Of a stretch of DNA of 64,000 nt, positions 17,645 to 26,642 are shown piece by piece (position 1 is the stretch's first letter; every line of letters starts with the position of its first letter). A model generated the notes under the pieces. That model had not been told where the DNA came from. It ran no database searches and saw only the letters and a program-made list of their open reading frames with translations. The DNA is from Bacteroidota bacterium (lineage in GTDB: Bacteria > Bacteroidota > Bacteroidia > Bacteroidales > Tannerellaceae), in the NCBI GenBank assembly GCA_023429375.1, contig JAEYVY010000007.1, positions 558,001-622,000 of the forward strand, read 5' to 3'. Made by a program: the position numbers and the translations under genes.

Positions 17645-17660
17645 TTGCCGATAACAGCAA
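17645..17660. promoter_or_regulatory. Operator-like palindrome 2 upstream of fic
   Basis: TTGCCGATAACAGCAA, 13 bp before the start codon, same arms as copy 1 with one change. The decamers TATCGGCAAA (17601-17610) and TTTGCCGATA (17644-17653) are exact complements. Confidence 0.5.
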
Positions 17661-17672
17661 TATATAAGATTT

Positions 17673-18560
17673 ATGCAATATTTATCAGTCAGTCAGTTTG
17701 CCGAGAAATGGGGTGTTCCTGAAAGAACTATTCGCAATTATTGTGCTACAGGGAAGATAAAAGGAGCTTTCTTAACAGGTAAAACGTGGAATATACCGGA
17801 AGATGCCCTTTTGCCTCAAAAGAGTAGTAGCCGTTTTAGTGATAATCTTTTGCTCAATATCCTTAAAGAGCAAAAAGATATGAAACTGAAAGGCGGAATC
17901 TACCATCGTACACAGATCGATTTAACTTTCAATTCCAATCGCATAGAAGGAAGTAAGCTTACAGAGGAGCAGACTCGTTATATCTTTGAAACAAATACAA
18001 TAGGAGTAACCAACGAAACTATTAATGTGGATGATATAATCGAGACATCCAATCACTTTCGGTGTATTGACCTGATTATTGAAAAAGCAAAGTCAAAACT
18101 TACAGAGTCTTTTATAAAAGAGCTACATTATATACTAAAGTCCAGTACTTCGGATAGTAGAAAAGATTGGTTCAGGGTAGGCGATTATAAGAAGTTACCT
18201 AACGAAGTAGGGGGAATGGAAACGTGTCCTCCTAATGAAGTTCAAAATGCGATGAAAGAACTGCTCAGTAGCTATCACTCTAAGAAAGACAAGACCATTG
18301 AAGATATAATTGAGTTCCATTATAAATTTGAATGTATGCATCCATTTCAAGACGGCAATGGGCGTGTTGGTCGGCTTATCATGTTTAAGGAATGTCTGGC
18401 TAATAACTTAATCCCTTTCATAATTGATGAGGATCTGAAATGGTTTTATTATCGTGGACTACAGGAATGGGAGAAAGCGCATGGCTATTTAATTGATACA
18501 TGCCTCACAGCTCAAGATAAATATAAAGCGATACTCGACTATTTCAAGATCGTTTACTAA
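17673..18560 (+). CDS. Fic family protein with N-terminal HTH
   Basis: A 295-aa Fic protein, likely an AMP transferase (AMPylator) acting on an unknown cytoplasmic protein. Residues 1-45 are a MerR-like helix-turn-helix (VSQFAEKWGVPERTIRNYCA). The inhibitory motif SNRIEG (88-93; S/TxxxE/G type) lies N-terminal to the core, making it class II. The catalytic HPFQDGNGRVGR is intact (H223-R234). It has its own promoter with two matching palindromes, and no separate antitoxin is adjacent. It may therefore control itself through the HTH and the built-in inhibitory helix. It sits just outside the tRNA-Phe island. Confidence 0.9.
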   Translation: MQYLSVSQFAEKWGVPERTIRNYCATGKIKGAFLTGKTWNIPEDALLPQKSSSRFSDNLLLNILKEQKDMKLKGGIYHRTQIDLTFNSNRIEGSKLTEEQTRYIFETNTIGVTNETINVDDIIETSNHFRCIDLIIEKAKSKLTESFIKELHYILKSSTSDSRKDWFRVGDYKKLPNEVGGMETCPPNEVQNAMKELLSSYHSKKDKTIEDIIEFHYKFECMHPFQDGNGRVGRLIMFKECLANNLIPFIIDEDLKWFYYRGLQEWEKAHGYLIDTCLTAQDKYKAILDYFKIVY

Positions 18561-18765
18561 TCCTCATCTTTAGAATAAGAAGGACCTGATATTTTTCCTA
18601 TATTTGTAATAAGCAGTTTTGTAACTAGCGAGCGAAGCGATGAAAATAAATCGTGTGCTAAATCGTGTGGATTTGCAATTTTAAGAAACTGACCTCCAAA
18701 ACATAAGATTGCCGGGAGGCAAATCTAAATGCCTTAAGCATATTTATCAACATAAAATACAAATG

Positions 18766-19290
18766 ATGGAAAAATTTTTAAAACTTATGACGCTGATTAC
18801 GCTTGGTGCAATGACAGTGTTTACATCATGCAGCAAAGACGACCCCGAACCTGAACCCTCTTTTGAAAATAAGCAGGTTACACTTTACGATCTACAAAAG
18901 CAACCCGTAGCTTACATTGATTATGATGATGAAAAAACTATCTACTTATGGGAAGGAATTCCTGTTGCTTATCTCGTTCCTGTTGAAGATGAAGAGGTGA
19001 AAGATGCAAATGCAGTCTTTGGCTTCAATGGTAAATGTATAGGTTGGTATTGTGATAGCATCATGTATGACACTAACGGCTATGCCGTAGGAGCTGAAAA
19101 GGGAATCAAGAGGGGTTCTATATTGACTACGATAGTGAATGTTGAAACAGCCAAAGGGGTTAAACATGTAAAGCCAATCAAACACGTAAAGGAAGTCAGG
19201 CCCGTCAGACACATTCTGGGAGACAGTTGGAGTGAAGTCTTACTGACGGATTTCCTAAATGAAGGGATAAAGGACAATTTTGCCAACTGA
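18766..19290 (+). CDS. 4-fold beta flower domain lipoprotein
   Basis: A 174-aa lipoprotein: the signal ends VFTSC (about Cys21), followed by an acidic DDPEPEP linker. The body resembles the 4-fold beta flower fold: short repeated units of the form x-AYIDYDDEKTIYLWEGIPVAYL and AVFGFNGKCIGWY. A basic, repetitive stretch (KGVKHVKPIKHVKEVRPVRH) follows. Function is unknown. I start at ATG 18766 because the lipobox follows it; ATG 18763 is equally possible, and the longer frame from 18709 has no support. No operon partner. Confidence 0.65.
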   Translation: MEKFLKLMTLITLGAMTVFTSCSKDDPEPEPSFENKQVTLYDLQKQPVAYIDYDDEKTIYLWEGIPVAYLVPVEDEEVKDANAVFGFNGKCIGWYCDSIMYDTNGYAVGAEKGIKRGSILTTIVNVETAKGVKHVKPIKHVKEVRPVRHILGDSWSEVLLTDFLNEGIKDNFAN

Positions 19291-19336
19291 GTCCTTTCCT
19301 GACAAGGTAAATACAGACCAAAGATTGAAGCATATT

Positions 19337-19362
19337 GGATCATTCCTAAAAGTCGGCTGGTG
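19337..19362. repeat. Dispersed short repeat, partial copy
   Basis: Matches 17267-17292 with two mismatches (shared core CCTAAAAGTCGG). It lacks the second half found at 17293-17321. Confidence 0.5.
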
Positions 19363-19715
19363 TCAAAATATTGGTCTTTGTGTCTAAAAAAGAGAAAAGG
19401 AGTGAGCCGATATTCTTCGTACAGTATTTCCTATTCTGGATAGTTGATTATTTCGATACTGTTAATATCGAAGACGAGGAGGAACGTATAGATTTCATCT
19501 GGATGAGAGGTAACTTGTTCCATCAGAATATGCAAATAATTTTAGTCACCCACAATCTATGAGAAAACACGTTGTTTTTCCTCGATTCAGGGATGCAAGA
19601 ACCTCGTTTTATACAAAGGCTTCTTTCCAGTTTTACATCCAACCTATGCAATTGAATAATACAAATCGTGTAGCTTTGTGTTATAATATAAATATCAATA
19701 CAAACACGCACTCTT
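19363..19715. other. Intergenic stretch without a supported gene
   Basis: About 350 bp with only a weak 63-codon frame of no recognisable content. A possible promoter for the GH43 gene lies at its right end: TTG at 19652-19654 and TAGCTTTG at 19671-19678, with a 16-bp gap that is shorter than usual. Confidence 0.5.
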
Positions 19716-20723
19716 ATGACTAAACGATTGATCGTTGCTTCAATGCTTACGGCTGTCCTTTCGGTATGTTCGATGGGAGGGGCTATTGCCTCAGATAAAA
19801 AAGAGGCTGATAAAATGTATAATAACCCGGTTGTTGATTATAGCATGCCCGATCCGACACTTATAAAGGCGGCTGACGGTTATTTCTATCTCTATGCTAC
19901 TGAAAATATTCGGAACCTTCCTATTCTTAAATCCAAAGATTTAACCAATTGGGAATTTGTGGGTACAGCCTTCAGCGACGAAACTCGTCCGAATTTTGAA
20001 CCTAAGGGAAATATCTGGGCTCCAGACATTAATTATATTAATGGCAAATACGTTTTGTACTATTCCATGTCGGTCTGGGGTGGCGAAGAGACTTGTGGTA
20101 TTGGTATAGCCGTATCGGATAGTCCTGCAGGGCCATTTACAGATAAAGGGAAATTATTTAGAAGCAATGAAATCGGGGTAACGAATTCCATCGATCCTTT
20201 TTATATCGAAGAGGAAGGGAAGAAATACTTAATCTGGGGAAGCTTTCGTGGAATTTACGGCATAGAACTTTCTGAGGATGGATTAGCTATTAAAGAGGGA
20301 GCCGAGAAAAAGCGGGTTGCGGGAACGGCATTTGAAGGTTCTTATATTCATAAGCGTAATGGCTATTATTATTTCTTTGCTTCTGTTGGCTCTTGTTGCG
20401 AAGGGGTGAAAAGTACGTATCGCTTAGTTGTTGGTCGCTCGAAGAATTTATTTGGACCGTATGTCGACAAATCCGGGAAAGACATGCTGGATAATGGCTA
20501 TGAATTGGTCATCGATAAGAATGAACGTTTTGTAGGAAACGGTCATTGCTCTGAAATCGTTAAAGATAGCAAGGGGCAAGATTGGATTTTTTATCACGGG
20601 GTTGATGTCAATAATCCGAATGGAAGAATCTTGCTTTTAGATCAAGTCAAATGGACGAAGGATAACTGGCCCTATATAGAAGGTGGCACACCATCTTTGA
20701 AGGCAAAAAAGCCGGTATTCTAA
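19716..20723 (+). CDS. Glycoside hydrolase family 43 protein (arabinosidase/xylosidase-like)
   Basis: A 335-aa secreted five-bladed beta-propeller glycosidase. A signal peptide occupies about 1-26. The GH43 acid triad is visible: D46 in MPDPTLI (general base), D160 in NSIDPFY (pKa modulator) and E207 in AFEGSY (general acid). Length suits a single-domain enzyme such as an arabinan-active hydrolase. It is not in a Sus-type cluster, so the polysaccharide it serves is open. Terminator not obvious. Confidence 0.88.
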   Translation: MTKRLIVASMLTAVLSVCSMGGAIASDKKEADKMYNNPVVDYSMPDPTLIKAADGYFYLYATENIRNLPILKSKDLTNWEFVGTAFSDETRPNFEPKGNIWAPDINYINGKYVLYYSMSVWGGEETCGIGIAVSDSPAGPFTDKGKLFRSNEIGVTNSIDPFYIEEEGKKYLIWGSFRGIYGIELSEDGLAIKEGAEKKRVAGTAFEGSYIHKRNGYYYFFASVGSCCEGVKSTYRLVVGRSKNLFGPYVDKSGKDMLDNGYELVIDKNERFVGNGHCSEIVKDSKGQDWIFYHGVDVNNPNGRILLLDQVKWTKDNWPYIEGGTPSLKAKKPVF

Positions 20724-20824
20724 ATGAGCAAGCTGATCCATTGATATATAAGTGTTTGCTAAAGAGAACTTTCTGATAAATCAAGTTGTTTATTTAGAAA
20801 ATAACCTTATTAAACATCTTGTTT

Positions 20825-21268
20825 ATGAAAAATGCAGAACCGTATCTAATTTTCGATGGTAATTGTGCGAAAGCATTTGCTTTCTATGAAACTGTGTTCA
20901 ATGCAAAGACTGCAAGCATCACTTATTATAAAGATATTCCTTCGACGACAGAGGAGATTTCAGCAGATGACATGGAACGTGTTGTGCATGTGATTCTCCC
21001 GATAAGCAAAGAGGTCTCCTTGATGGGTGCCGACTGCACTACGAAAATGAAAAATACGGTAGGAGACAATGTCTGGCTTACACTCAATGCAGAGAGTGCA
21101 GACGAAGCACGAGAAGTGTTTGAGCGTCTGTCTGAAAACGGCAAAATCGTTATGCCATTAGAGAAAACCTTCTGGGCAGAATTATACGGAATGCTAACGG
21201 ATAAGCTTGGCATCTGTTGGATGATAAACTATCAGGATCCTAATTCTATTGGAGAATGTGGCATGTAA
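20825..21268 (+). CDS. VOC family protein (PhnB/glyoxalase-like)
   Basis: A 147-aa vicinal-oxygen-chelate protein with two beta-alpha-beta-beta-beta modules: PYLIFDGNCAKAFAFYETVF at the start and VWLTLNAESADEAREVFERL later. This is the layout of the PhnB-like 3-demethylubiquinone-9 methyltransferase fold group, mostly of unknown function. I prefer ATG 20825 over a TTG two codons earlier. It stands alone and runs toward a ~185-bp MITE-like repeat and the convergent gap gene. Confidence 0.8.
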   Translation: MKNAEPYLIFDGNCAKAFAFYETVFNAKTASITYYKDIPSTTEEISADDMERVVHVILPISKEVSLMGADCTTKMKNTVGDNVWLTLNAESADEAREVFERLSENGKIVMPLEKTFWAELYGMLTDKLGICWMINYQDPNSIGECGM

Positions 21269-21311
21269 TCAGGCCTAAAAAATGAAAGTTTTAGAGCTTA
21301 TTTTTTAAGCG

Positions 21312-21494
21312 TCATCCCGATGTCGCAAACTTATGATAATCAAGGCGTAGAAACATCCCGATCGTTTTCAAAAAACATCCCGATGCTTTTTAAAAACGTT
21401 CGGGATGTTTTTTGAAAACGATCGGGATGATTTTTGAGAATCTTTGAGACATTGATATTCATGCTCTGAAAATTTTAGACTGACATCGAGATGA
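21312..21494. repeat. MITE-like element, copy A (183 bp)
   Basis: Starts TCATCCCGATGTC and ends GACATCGAGATGA, a 13-bp terminal inverted repeat with one mismatch. The interior is built of nested palindromes around ACATCCCGA/TCGGGATGT and AAAACGTTCGGG. Two more copies of nearly the same length lie at 40260 and 54633. No coding capacity. It also forms strong hairpins between two converging genes. Confidence 0.75.
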
Positions 21495-21526
21495 ATATTT
21501 TTTTACGATGCTCAGAAATCAGGTTT

Positions 21527-22537
21527 TTATCCGTTAATTTTTTTCATGGCTGCAATCGAGTCGAGTACCTTGCAAGAGAATCCCCACTCATTGTCATACC
21601 AAGCAACCACTTTAACAAAAGTAGGGCTTAACATGATACCTGCTTTCTCATCAAAAATAGCCGTATTTGAATTTCCAATCATATCTGAAGAAACCACATC
21701 GTCGGCCGTATAACCGAGATAGCCTTTCAGTGCGCCTTCGGATGCTTCTTTCATGGCTTTGCAAATCTCTTGATATGTAGTTGGTTTAGTTAATCTGGCG
21801 GTAAGGTCTACTGCAGATACATCGAGTGTAGGTACTCTGAATGACATACCTGTCACTTTCCCGTTTAGTTCTGGAATGACTTTGCCTACTGCTTTAGCTG
21901 CACCTGTTGTTGATGGAATAATATTACCAGAGGCGGCACGTCCTCCGCGCCAATCCTTCATAGATGGTCCGTCAACCGTTTTTTGTGTAGCCGTTGTTGA
22001 ATGTATGGTACTCATCAGGGCTTCTTCAATTCCGAATTGCTCATGCAATACTTTTGTTATCAATGCCAAGCAGTTCGTAGTGCATGATGCATTAGATATG
22101 ATTGTGGTTCCTTTGGTATATCTATCGTCGTTTACACCCGGAACAAACATAGGGGTGTTGTCTTTAGACGGTCCGGACATCACTACATAACTGGCACCGG
22201 CAGCAATATGTGCTTGTGCTTTTTCTTTAGTCAAAAACAATCCTGTTGATTCTACTACATATTCAGCCTCAATCTCTCCCCACTTCAGATTGGCAGGCTC
22301 TTTTTCTGCCGTAATTCTGATGGTGTGGTTGTTAACAATAAGTTTTCCGTCTTTCACTTCGATAGTGCCATCAAACGGACCATGTATACTATCATACTTC
22401 AGCATATAAGCTATGTAATCTGCATCCATCAAATCGTTGATACCTACAATCTGAATGTCATCTCTTTTTTGAGCTGCACGAAACACCAGACGTCCGATGC
22501 GTCCAAATCCATTGATTCCTACTTTAATTGCCTTCAT
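21527..22537 (-). CDS. gap: Glyceraldehyde-3-phosphate dehydrogenase
   Basis: NAD(P)-dependent glycolytic enzyme making 1,3-bisphosphoglycerate. The 336-aa protein has the Rossmann start KVGINGFGRIGRLVF and the catalytic cysteine in SNASCTTNCLAL (near residue 154). Its partner histidine lies in STIHSTTATQKTVDGPS. It ends with the conserved WYDNEWGFSCKVLD. Length and motifs are standard. A -7-like TATCTTTG lies upstream on the minus strand (22592-22585). It is monocistronic, divergent from the GlxA-type regulator. Confidence 0.97.
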   Translation of the reverse strand: MKAIKVGINGFGRIGRLVFRAAQKRDDIQIVGINDLMDADYIAYMLKYDSIHGPFDGTIEVKDGKLIVNNHTIRITAEKEPANLKWGEIEAEYVVESTGLFLTKEKAQAHIAAGASYVVMSGPSKDNTPMFVPGVNDDRYTKGTTIISNASCTTNCLALITKVLHEQFGIEEALMSTIHSTTATQKTVDGPSMKDWRGGRAASGNIIPSTTGAAKAVGKVIPELNGKVTGMSFRVPTLDVSAVDLTARLTKPTTYQEICKAMKEASEGALKGYLGYTADDVVSSDMIGNSNTAIFDEKAGIMLSPTFVKVVAWYDNEWGFSCKVLDSIAAMKKING

Positions 22538-22697
22538 AATAAATTAATTTTTAGTGATGAAACATCTATTTCCCTTTTGTATTGCAAAGATATAGGATAA
22601 GAATATTGTCTGAAATGACAAAAAATATGCAATTTCTGCCAAGTTGCGTAGGTCTTGCTAATTATTTATATACTTTTGATTGTCTAATGAACAGATT

Positions 22698-23711
22698 ATG
22701 AATAAGCAAAAAGAAACTAAGCACATCGTATTTTTGGTCCCTCCGGGTTCAACCTTGCTAACAACTGTGGGCCCGCTGGAAGTATTTGCAAAAGCTATTG
22801 ATGAGTTTGAACTCGTTGAAAAGTATGTCAATTTTATTTACCAAACGCATGTAGTGTCGATGGAGCAACGTAACTCAATCAATACCTCTTGTGGTCTGCA
22901 GGTACAGACTGAAGGTTGTTTTACGGATATTGATTATACAATCGATACCTTGATTATAACGGGTTTGGTACGCAAGAACTATGTGGGAGTAGGTGCTAGA
23001 GTCTGTGAATGGCTAAAAAAGCAGTCGAAATCAATCCGCAGGATTTGTTCGGTTTGTTCGGGAGCATTTGTCTTGGCTGAGGCGGGGCTTCTGGATGGAA
23101 AGAAAGCCACTGCGCACTGGTCTCGGAATGAGATTTTATCGCAATCGTATCCTTTGGTTGATGTGCAGATATCACGCATCTTCATTAAGGATGGGAATAT
23201 TTATACAGCTGCCGGTATCACTTCGGGAATGGATTTGGCTTTAGCTTTGATAGAGGAAGACTTGGGACAGTCTTTTGCTTTGAAAATTGCCCGTTGGCTT
23301 GTATTATATTTGAAACGTCCCGGCAATCAGTCGCAATTCAGTGCTTATCTGGATTGCAAAACAATTAATCATCCAACCATACGAAAGGCTTGTGAGTGGA
23401 TTGTGGAACATCTGCAAGAGGATATCACAGTAGAAAAACTGGCTGAATATGTTGCCATGAGTCCGCGAAATTTTGCCAGAGTCTTTGTGCGTGAGTTAAG
23501 GGTTACTCCGGCTAAATATATCAACCGACTTAGACTCGATAATGCTTGCCAAAATCTGGTAGAGACACAACTTTCGATCGATGAAATAGCTTACTATTGC
23601 GGAATGAAAACGGGCGAAAACTTACGTCGCCAGTTTATTAATCTTCTAGATGTTACACCGGCCCAGTACCGGAAAAGTTTCCAATCATCGTGGAGTGAGG
23701 TAAATAATTGA
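22698..23711 (+). CDS. GlxA family transcriptional regulator (DJ-1/PfpI plus AraC HTH)
   Basis: A 337-aa regulator. The N-terminal ~190 residues form a DJ-1/PfpI-like domain with the conserved cysteine in RRICSVCSGAFVLAEAGLL, followed by ATAHW. The C-terminal ~100 residues are an AraC-type double HTH (VEKLAEYVAMSPRNFARVFV and LSIDEIAYYCGMKTGENLRRQF). The start is ATG 22698; a TTG six codons earlier is less likely. The metallo-beta-lactamase gene starts 70 bp downstream on the same strand, so it may be a regulatory target, but this is inferred from position alone. Confidence 0.87.
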   Translation: MNKQKETKHIVFLVPPGSTLLTTVGPLEVFAKAIDEFELVEKYVNFIYQTHVVSMEQRNSINTSCGLQVQTEGCFTDIDYTIDTLIITGLVRKNYVGVGARVCEWLKKQSKSIRRICSVCSGAFVLAEAGLLDGKKATAHWSRNEILSQSYPLVDVQISRIFIKDGNIYTAAGITSGMDLALALIEEDLGQSFALKIARWLVLYLKRPGNQSQFSAYLDCKTINHPTIRKACEWIVEHLQEDITVEKLAEYVAMSPRNFARVFVRELRVTPAKYINRLRLDNACQNLVETQLSIDEIAYYCGMKTGENLRRQFINLLDVTPAQYRKSFQSSWSEVNN

Positions 23712-23781
23712 AAGATAGGAGAAGGGAGGTTCTTATTACAAGGCTTTTTATTAAATTTGTCATTACTTGTATTTAGAATGT

Positions 23782-24534
23782 ATGAAAAATAGGATTGCTT
23801 TATTCCTTACTTGTTTCCTGCTGATTCAGGGTGCAGCGGGGTATGCCCAGTCTGAATATCCTCATTTAAAAGTAGACGATGATATCACTTTGGTGCAACT
23901 ATCGCCTAAAGCTTTTGTGCATATTTCTGTGGCCGAAATGCAAGATTTTGGTATGGTGTCATCCAATGGCTTGGTTTTAGTAGATGAAGATGAGGCTTTT
24001 CTGTTTGATACACCGGTTACGCTCGACCAAACAGAGCGGTTGGTTGTTTTTATAGAGGACTCATTACAGGCTCGTGTCATTGGATTTATGCCTAACCACT
24101 GGCATGGTGATTGCATGGGTGGATTGGAGTATATACATAATTGCGGAATTGCTTCGTATGCCAATCAGCGTACAATAGCTATAGCAAAATCGAATGGCTT
24201 GCCTGAGGCTAAGAATAGCTTTGATGACTCTATTGCCCTACAACTCAAGGGTACTACTATTGAATGTTATTATTTCGGGGGAGCACATTCTACGGATAAT
24301 ATAGTAGTCTGGATTCCTTCCGAAAAGATTCTTTTTCCCGGATGTATGGTCAAAGAAATAAATGCTCAAACGCTTGGAAATCTGACGGATGCCGATGTTA
24401 AAATGTGGCCAGAGACGATTCAAAGAGTAATTGATAAATTTCCTGAGGCAGAAATTGTAATTCCGGGACATGGGCAGTTTGGTGGTAAAGAATTACTTTT
24501 ACATACGCTGAAATTAGCCCGAGGCATTAAATAA
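23782..24534 (+). CDS. Subclass B1 metallo-beta-lactamase, CfiA/CcrA-like
   Basis: A 250-aa exported zinc hydrolase predicted to open beta-lactam rings, including carbapenems if it behaves like CfiA. The signal peptide ends near residue 22. All six B1 zinc ligands are present: H106, H108 (NHWHGDC), H169 (GGAHS) for site 1; D110, C188 (FPGCM), H230 (IPGHG) for site 2. The NHWHGDC stretch, SYANQ and the DNIVVW segment closely resemble CcrA of Bacteroides fragilis. Start ATG 23782, 12 nt after the last alternative. No insertion element lies upstream; in B. fragilis such elements turn the gene on, so expression here may be low. Spectrum cannot be read from sequence. Confidence 0.9.
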   Translation: MKNRIALFLTCFLLIQGAAGYAQSEYPHLKVDDDITLVQLSPKAFVHISVAEMQDFGMVSSNGLVLVDEDEAFLFDTPVTLDQTERLVVFIEDSLQARVIGFMPNHWHGDCMGGLEYIHNCGIASYANQRTIAIAKSNGLPEAKNSFDDSIALQLKGTTIECYYFGGAHSTDNIVVWIPSEKILFPGCMVKEINAQTLGNLTDADVKMWPETIQRVIDKFPEAEIVIPGHGQFGGKELLLHTLKLARGIK

Positions 24535-24599
24535 GATAATACAATGGTTTGCAACAAGGGGATTCCCTTTAGCAGGTGGTTTAACTATACATTTTAAAC

Positions 24600-26642
24600 A
24601 TGCATTACATCACTAACTTTTTTAACGGTAGCAAACGTTTTACTCCTCTTTTATTACTGCTCCTAATGCACTTTGGTGTGAAGGGATTTATTCCTCAGGT
24701 CTATTCTCAGTCAACAGCTACTTCTATTCGAATGGTGGAAATTCCAGCAGGAACCTTCTATATGGGGAGCGACGGGCTTGGTGAAAACAAGGATGAAGCA
24801 CCTATACATAAGGTGATTATCCCGCAATCGTTTCGTATGTCTGCTACAGAAATTACTAATGCACAGTACGAAGCATTTTGTCCTGAACATAGACAGTTGA
24901 GGGGGATTAATGGCCTTTCAACCGAAGATGATGAGGCAGTTATATATGTTAGTTATCATGATGCAGTTGCATTTTGTGATTGGTTGAGCAAGAAGGAAGG
25001 GAAAACGTATCGGTTGCCTACTGAAGCAGAATGGGAGTATGCTTGCCGAGCGGGTAGTTATACCTTGTTTTCAACGGGAGATTTTCTGCCGGGAAAATTT
25101 CACCGCAATCAGACTGTAGCTCGTGATTTCTTGAACGTTTCATTGCAAGTGGGGCAAGTTCCGGCAAATGCGTTCGGGCTGTTTGATATGCATGGAAATG
25201 TAGAAGAGTGGTGTTTGGATTGGTACGGTCCTTATGGCGAAGTGGAGCAGATAAATCCGGCTGGTCCAAAGTCGGGCGTATACCGGGTGACGCGTGGAGG
25301 TAGCCATCATACACCGCAGAAATTCTTAAGAAGCGCGAACCGTATGGCCATGATTCCGGAAGACAAGCATTCGCAAACGGGATTCCGCATTGTTGAAGCA
25401 GACTATCCTCTGAGCTATTATGATACTCCTCAACATGAGCCTTTGAATCAATTGGAGGTGTCTCAAAAAATATATAAATGGGTTAATCCGGTGGATTCGG
25501 CGGTATTCCTTCCTCCAATGCCATATATTATTCCTCCGACTTGCGATTCGAATACTCCTTTTTATCACCACAATCATCAGCCGGCTATTACCTGGTGTGA
25601 GAATGGTGACTTGTTGTGTATATGGTTTTCGGCTAATCAGGAAAATGGTCGTGAGATGGTTGTGTTAGGTTCTCGATTGAGAGCGGGTGAGGATAAATGG
25701 GAGGAGGCTTCTTTGTTTTTTAAAGTCCCTGATCGGAATATGACAGGGAGTGCCCTGTATCATGACGGAAAAGGAAGGTTGTTCCATTTTAATGGAGTGG
25801 AAGCATCGGGCGACTGGCAGAATCTGGCGATCGCCATGCGTACAAGCGATGATAATGGAGCTTCGTGGACTACCCCTGTGCTGATTGCACCGGAACATAC
25901 CAAGCGCCATCAGGTCATTGCTGGTACAATCCGTACACGTGAAGGATGGCTGATACAAGCCTGTGATGCCGGTCCCGGTAGCCATGACGGAGCAGCTATA
26001 CAAATCAGTAAGGATGGTGGAAAAACATGGAGCGACCCTTGGGATGGAGCACCTATGCCTGAATTTAAAGAGGGTGGAAAGGGATCGACAATAGCCGGAA
26101 TTCATGCCGGTATTGTTCAGTTGAACGACGGTCGTCTGCTGGCCTTGGGACGTGGCAATAGCATACCCGATATGGATGGACGAAACAGAATGCCAATGAG
26201 TATTTCGGATGATATGGGAAAGACATGGACTTATTCAGCCTCTCCATTCCCTGCAATTGATGGAGGGCAACGACTGGTTTTGATGCGTCTGACTGAGGGC
26301 CCGCTGCTGTTAGTGTCGTTCACTGATCATCCGCAACGAACACCCGAAGGACAGAGAGGAATGTCTTTCAAAGATAAAGACGGTAAGGAGTATACAGGCC
26401 ATGGCATGTACGTAGCTGTTTCATATGATGAAGGAAAGACCTGGCCAGTTAAAAAGTTGGTGACCGATGGTACTTATCGCTTTTTAAATGGTGGAGCGTG
26501 GACCGGATATTTTGAGATGGACAAATACAGAGCAGAACCGCGCGGATATTTGGCCGGAACACAGACGCCCGACAACATGATTCATATTGTAAGCAGTCGG
26601 CTTCATTATCGGTTTAATCTTTCTTGGATCGAGCAGAATTAA
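24600..26642 (+). CDS. Formylglycine-generating-enzyme-like domain fused to a sialidase-like domain
   Basis: A 680-aa exported two-domain protein. A signal peptide spans about 1-38. Residues 45-270 are an FGE-sulfatase/SUMF1-type domain (VEIPAGTFYMGSDG, YRLPTEAEWEYACRAGS, GNVEEWCLDWYG, RGGSHH, TGFRIV). Residues 300-675 form a BNR-repeat propeller like sialidases, with Asp-box-like SKDGGKTWSDP, SDDMGKTWTYS and SYDEGKTWPVK. It lacks an obvious twin-cysteine pair of true FGE enzymes, so the first domain probably binds sugar or has another role. The 3' end overlaps the convergent nhaA by 29 bp. Confidence 0.8.
   Translation: MHYITNFFNGSKRFTPLLLLLLMHFGVKGFIPQVYSQSTATSIRMVEIPAGTFYMGSDGLGENKDEAPIHKVIIPQSFRMSATEITNAQYEAFCPEHRQLRGINGLSTEDDEAVIYVSYHDAVAFCDWLSKKEGKTYRLPTEAEWEYACRAGSYTLFSTGDFLPGKFHRNQTVARDFLNVSLQVGQVPANAFGLFDMHGNVEEWCLDWYGPYGEVEQINPAGPKSGVYRVTRGGSHHTPQKFLRSANRMAMIPEDKHSQTGFRIVEADYPLSYYDTPQHEPLNQLEVSQKIYKWVNPVDSAVFLPPMPYIIPPTCDSNTPFYHHNHQPAITWCENGDLLCIWFSANQENGREMVVLGSRLRAGEDKWEEASLFFKVPDRNMTGSALYHDGKGRLFHFNGVEASGDWQNLAIAMRTSDDNGASWTTPVLIAPEHTKRHQVIAGTIRTREGWLIQACDAGPGSHDGAAIQISKDGGKTWSDPWDGAPMPEFKEGGKGSTIAGIHAGIVQLNDGRLLALGRGNSIPDMDGRNRMPMSISDDMGKTWTYSASPFPAIDGGQRLVLMRLTEGPLLLVSFTDHPQRTPEGQRGMSFKDKDGKEYTGHGMYVAVSYDEGKTWPVKKLVTDGTYRFLNGGAWTGYFEMDKYRAEPRGYLAGTQTPDNMIHIVSSRLHYRFNLSWIEQN

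Noticed and set aside
18648..18669. Tandem AAATCGTGTG pair after the fic gene, considered as an attachment site
   Set aside because: Two 10-bp copies only 12 bp apart with no partner elsewhere and no tRNA; too weak to call.
19371..19562. 63-codon plus-strand frame
   Set aside because: It starts inside a dispersed repeat and has no family or ribosome-site support.
21312..21494. CRISPR-like array from repeated CATCCCGA motifs
   Set aside because: The repeats are inverted, not direct, with no regular spacers and no cas genes; the whole is one palindromic element found three times.
26614..26642. Possible mis-assembly at the nhaA/sialidase overlap
   Set aside because: A 29-bp convergent overlap of two intact C-termini is ordinary; both proteins end as their families do.
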